A program made the translations under genes and the position numbers. A stretch of DNA of 30,476 bases from JAIVJZ01 sp035296385 (GTDB lineage: Bacteria; Acidobacteriota; Blastocatellia; Pyrinomonadales; Pyrinomonadaceae). The notes beneath the pieces were generated by a model. That model ran no database searches. It worked only from the letters and a program-made list of their open reading frames with translations, and had not been told where the DNA came from. The stretch is taken from the NCBI GenBank assembly GCA_035296385.1, contig DATHBB010000064.1, forward strand, positions 1 to 30,476, given 5' to 3'. This document shows positions 29,017-30,476 of this stretch, one piece after another. The first letter of the stretch is position 1, and each line of letters opens with the position of its first letter.

Positions 29017-30476
29017 ATGACCGAATCAACACACACGCCGCACGCCGCACTTGGCGCGTCGCTGCCGCAAATCTGTCTCGATGCTCTGCGCCGCCACGCG
29101 AAGCCCGACGCGCTCAATCGCAAGAGCGAGGGCGCGTGGGAACACATCTCCGGCACGCAGGTGGCGGAGCGCGTGCGCGCGGTCGCTCTGGGGCTAAAGT
29201 CTCTGCTCGGCGTGCGCGCGGGCGACCGCGTGGCGTTGCTTTCCGAGAACCGCCCCGAATGGTCGATCACAGACCTCGCCATACTGAGCCTCGGCGCGGT
29301 GAACGTGCCCATCTACACGACGCAGGCCGTCGAGCAGGTGCGCTACATTCTCTCGGATTCGGGGGCGCGTGTGCTGTTCGTCTCCGGCAAAAAAGTTTAC
29401 CGGCACGCGCGCGCGGGCGTCGAAGGCTACGGCAAAATCGAGCGGCTCGTCTTCTTCGACACGGAAGACGCGGCGGAGCACAAGGACGCTCTCACACTCG
29501 ACGAGTTGGAACGCGCCGGGGCTGAGCGCCACGCCGCAGACCCCTCGGAGTTTGAACGCATCGTCGGCGCGATTCGCCCCGCAGACCTCGCGACCATCAT
29601 CTACACTTCGGGGACGACGGGCGAGCCGAAAGGCGTCATGCTAGCGCACTCGGCCTTCGCCTCGAACGTGCTCGCCATCACGCACGCCTTGCCGATCAGG
29701 CCGGACGACGTAGCGCTTTCAGTCCTCCCGCTCTCGCACATCTTCGAGCGCGCGGTCTTCTACGTCTTCTGTTATAACGGCGTTTCGGTTTACTACGCGC
29801 CCTCGGTCGATCAACTCGCGGAGTACCTGCGCGAGGTGCGCCCGACGATCATGACCGCCGTGCCGCGACTGTTCGAGAAGGTCTATCACCGCATCGTGAA
29901 GAAAGGCATGTCGGCTAAGGGCTGGCGGCAGAAGTTGTTCACGTGGTCGCTTGATGCGGGGAAGCGTTACGCGGAGTTTGTGGATAAGCGCGAGGTCGTG
30001 CCGCCGCTGCTGGAGTTGCAGCAGACGTTTGCGAGCAAACTCGTCTTCTCGAAATGGCGCGAGGGCGTGGGCGGCAGGCTTCGCTTCTTCGTGTCGGGCG
30101 GCGCGCCCCTGTCGCCCGCGCTCTCCTACGCGTTTCTCGCGGCGGGCATCCCCATCCTTCAAGGCTACGGCATGACGGAGACGTGCATCACTTCCGCCAA
30201 TCGCCCCGAAGACAACAAGGTCGGCTCAATCGGCCTGCCGTTTCCGGGCGTCGAGATGAAGTTGGACGAGTCTGGCGAGATTCTCGTGCGCGGCGCGAAC
30301 GTGATGCTAGGCTACTACGAGCACCCGCAGGAGACCGCCGAAGTTTTGGACGCCGAAGGCTGGTTCAAGACGGGCGACGTGGGCTACAGAGACGAGCACG
30401 GCCACTTCTTCATCACGGACAGGAAGAAGGAGTTGTTCAAATTGTCGAACGGCAAATACGTCGCGCCGCAACAGGT
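29017..30476 (+). CDS. Long-chain acyl-CoA synthetase (AMP-forming), 3' end cut by window edge
   Basis: An open frame runs from ATG 29017 to the last base with no stop, 486 codons so far; full-length members have about 600 residues. It carries the AMP-binding P-loop YTSGTTGEPKG (196-206), LPLSHIFERAV, TAVPRLFEKVYHRI, the GGAPLSP turn, GYGMTET (383-389) and the WFKTGDVG and ITDRKKE hinge motifs of ANL adenylating enzymes. IFERAV and the length favour the FAA1/FadD15-type long-chain fatty acid:CoA ligases, which activate fatty acids with ATP and CoA in the cytoplasm or at the membrane. It lies after a family A repeat and probably marks the edge of the polysaccharide locus, though acylation of a glycan cannot be excluded. 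Confidence 0.92.
   Translation, partial: MTESTHTPHAALGASLPQICLDALRRHAKPDALNRKSEGAWEHISGTQVAERVRAVALGLKSLLGVRAGDRVALLSENRPEWSITDLAILSLGAVNVPIYTTQAVEQVRYILSDSGARVLFVSGKKVYRHARAGVEGYGKIERLVFFDTEDAAEHKDALTLDELERAGAERHAADPSEFERIVGAIRPADLATIIYTSGTTGEPKGVMLAHSAFASNVLAITHALPIRPDDVALSVLPLSHIFERAVFYVFCYNGVSVYYAPSVDQLAEYLREVRPTIMTAVPRLFEKVYHRIVKKGMSAKGWRQKLFTWSLDAGKRYAEFVDKREVVPPLLELQQTFASKLVFSKWREGVGGRLRFFVSGGAPLSPALSYAFLAAGIPILQGYGMTETCITSANRPEDNKVGSIGLPFPGVEMKLDESGEILVRGANVMLGYYEHPQETAEVLDAEGWFKTGDVGYRDEHGHFFITDRKKELFKLSNGKYVAPQQ

Overview
The window is GC-rich bacterial DNA, apart from one AT-richer island at 22004-23949. It is almost wholly coding, and every gene I can support lies on the + strand. 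The gene content (an undecaprenyl-phosphate sugar-1-phosphate transferase family protein, an O-antigen ligase family protein, nucleotide-sugar enzymes, several glycosyltransferases) points to a Gram-negative-type surface or exopolysaccharide locus. There is no rRNA or other taxonomic marker. My best guess is an Acidobacteriota-like soil bacterium, but that rests only on general resemblance and is weak.

Layout. 1-3415: the 3' part of a carbamoyltransferase and two SAM methyltransferases. 3464-6830: a tightly coupled trio of GT4 glycosyltransferase, HIT-superfamily protein and HAD phosphatase-like protein, joined by 4-bp stop/start overlaps. 7057-11246: a large protein fusing a YvcK/CofD-like domain to a GT2 glycosyltransferase, followed by two paralogous zinc-ribbon methyltransferases. 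11409-18151: a second, complete carbamoyltransferase, two tandem paralogous polytopic GT-C-like membrane proteins and a glutamine-dependent asparagine synthase-type amidotransferase. 18297-21995: an RmlA-like nucleotidyltransferase, an RmlC-like cupin epimerase, a GT4 glycosyltransferase and an SDR epimerase/dehydratase. 22004-23949: an AT-richer pair, a candidate restriction endonuclease with an N4-cytosine-type DNA methyltransferase, which looks like a transferred restriction-modification unit inside the sugar locus. 24051-28862: a WecA-like transferase fused to a membrane/Rossmann module, a membrane-anchored TPR/jelly-roll protein and an O-antigen ligase/polymerase. 29017-end: the 5' part of a long-chain acyl-CoA synthetase, probably outside the polysaccharide locus.

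Working model (inference): nucleotide sugars are made by the RmlA/RmlC/SDR enzymes, a lipid-linked glycan is begun by the WecA-like protein, extended by the GT4/GT2 enzymes and decorated by methyl, carbamoyl and possibly amide groups, then handled on the outer side by the GT-C proteins and the O-antigen ligase. No flippase or export gene is visible in this window.

The most unusual features are (a) the YvcK-like/GT2 fusion and its HIT-HAD neighbours, and (b) eight intergenic gaps carrying long inverted repeats built from about 7-bp tandem units. Five belong to one sequence family that fills most or all of the space from stop codon to start codon and has a conserved centre; three are unrelated in sequence but built the same way.
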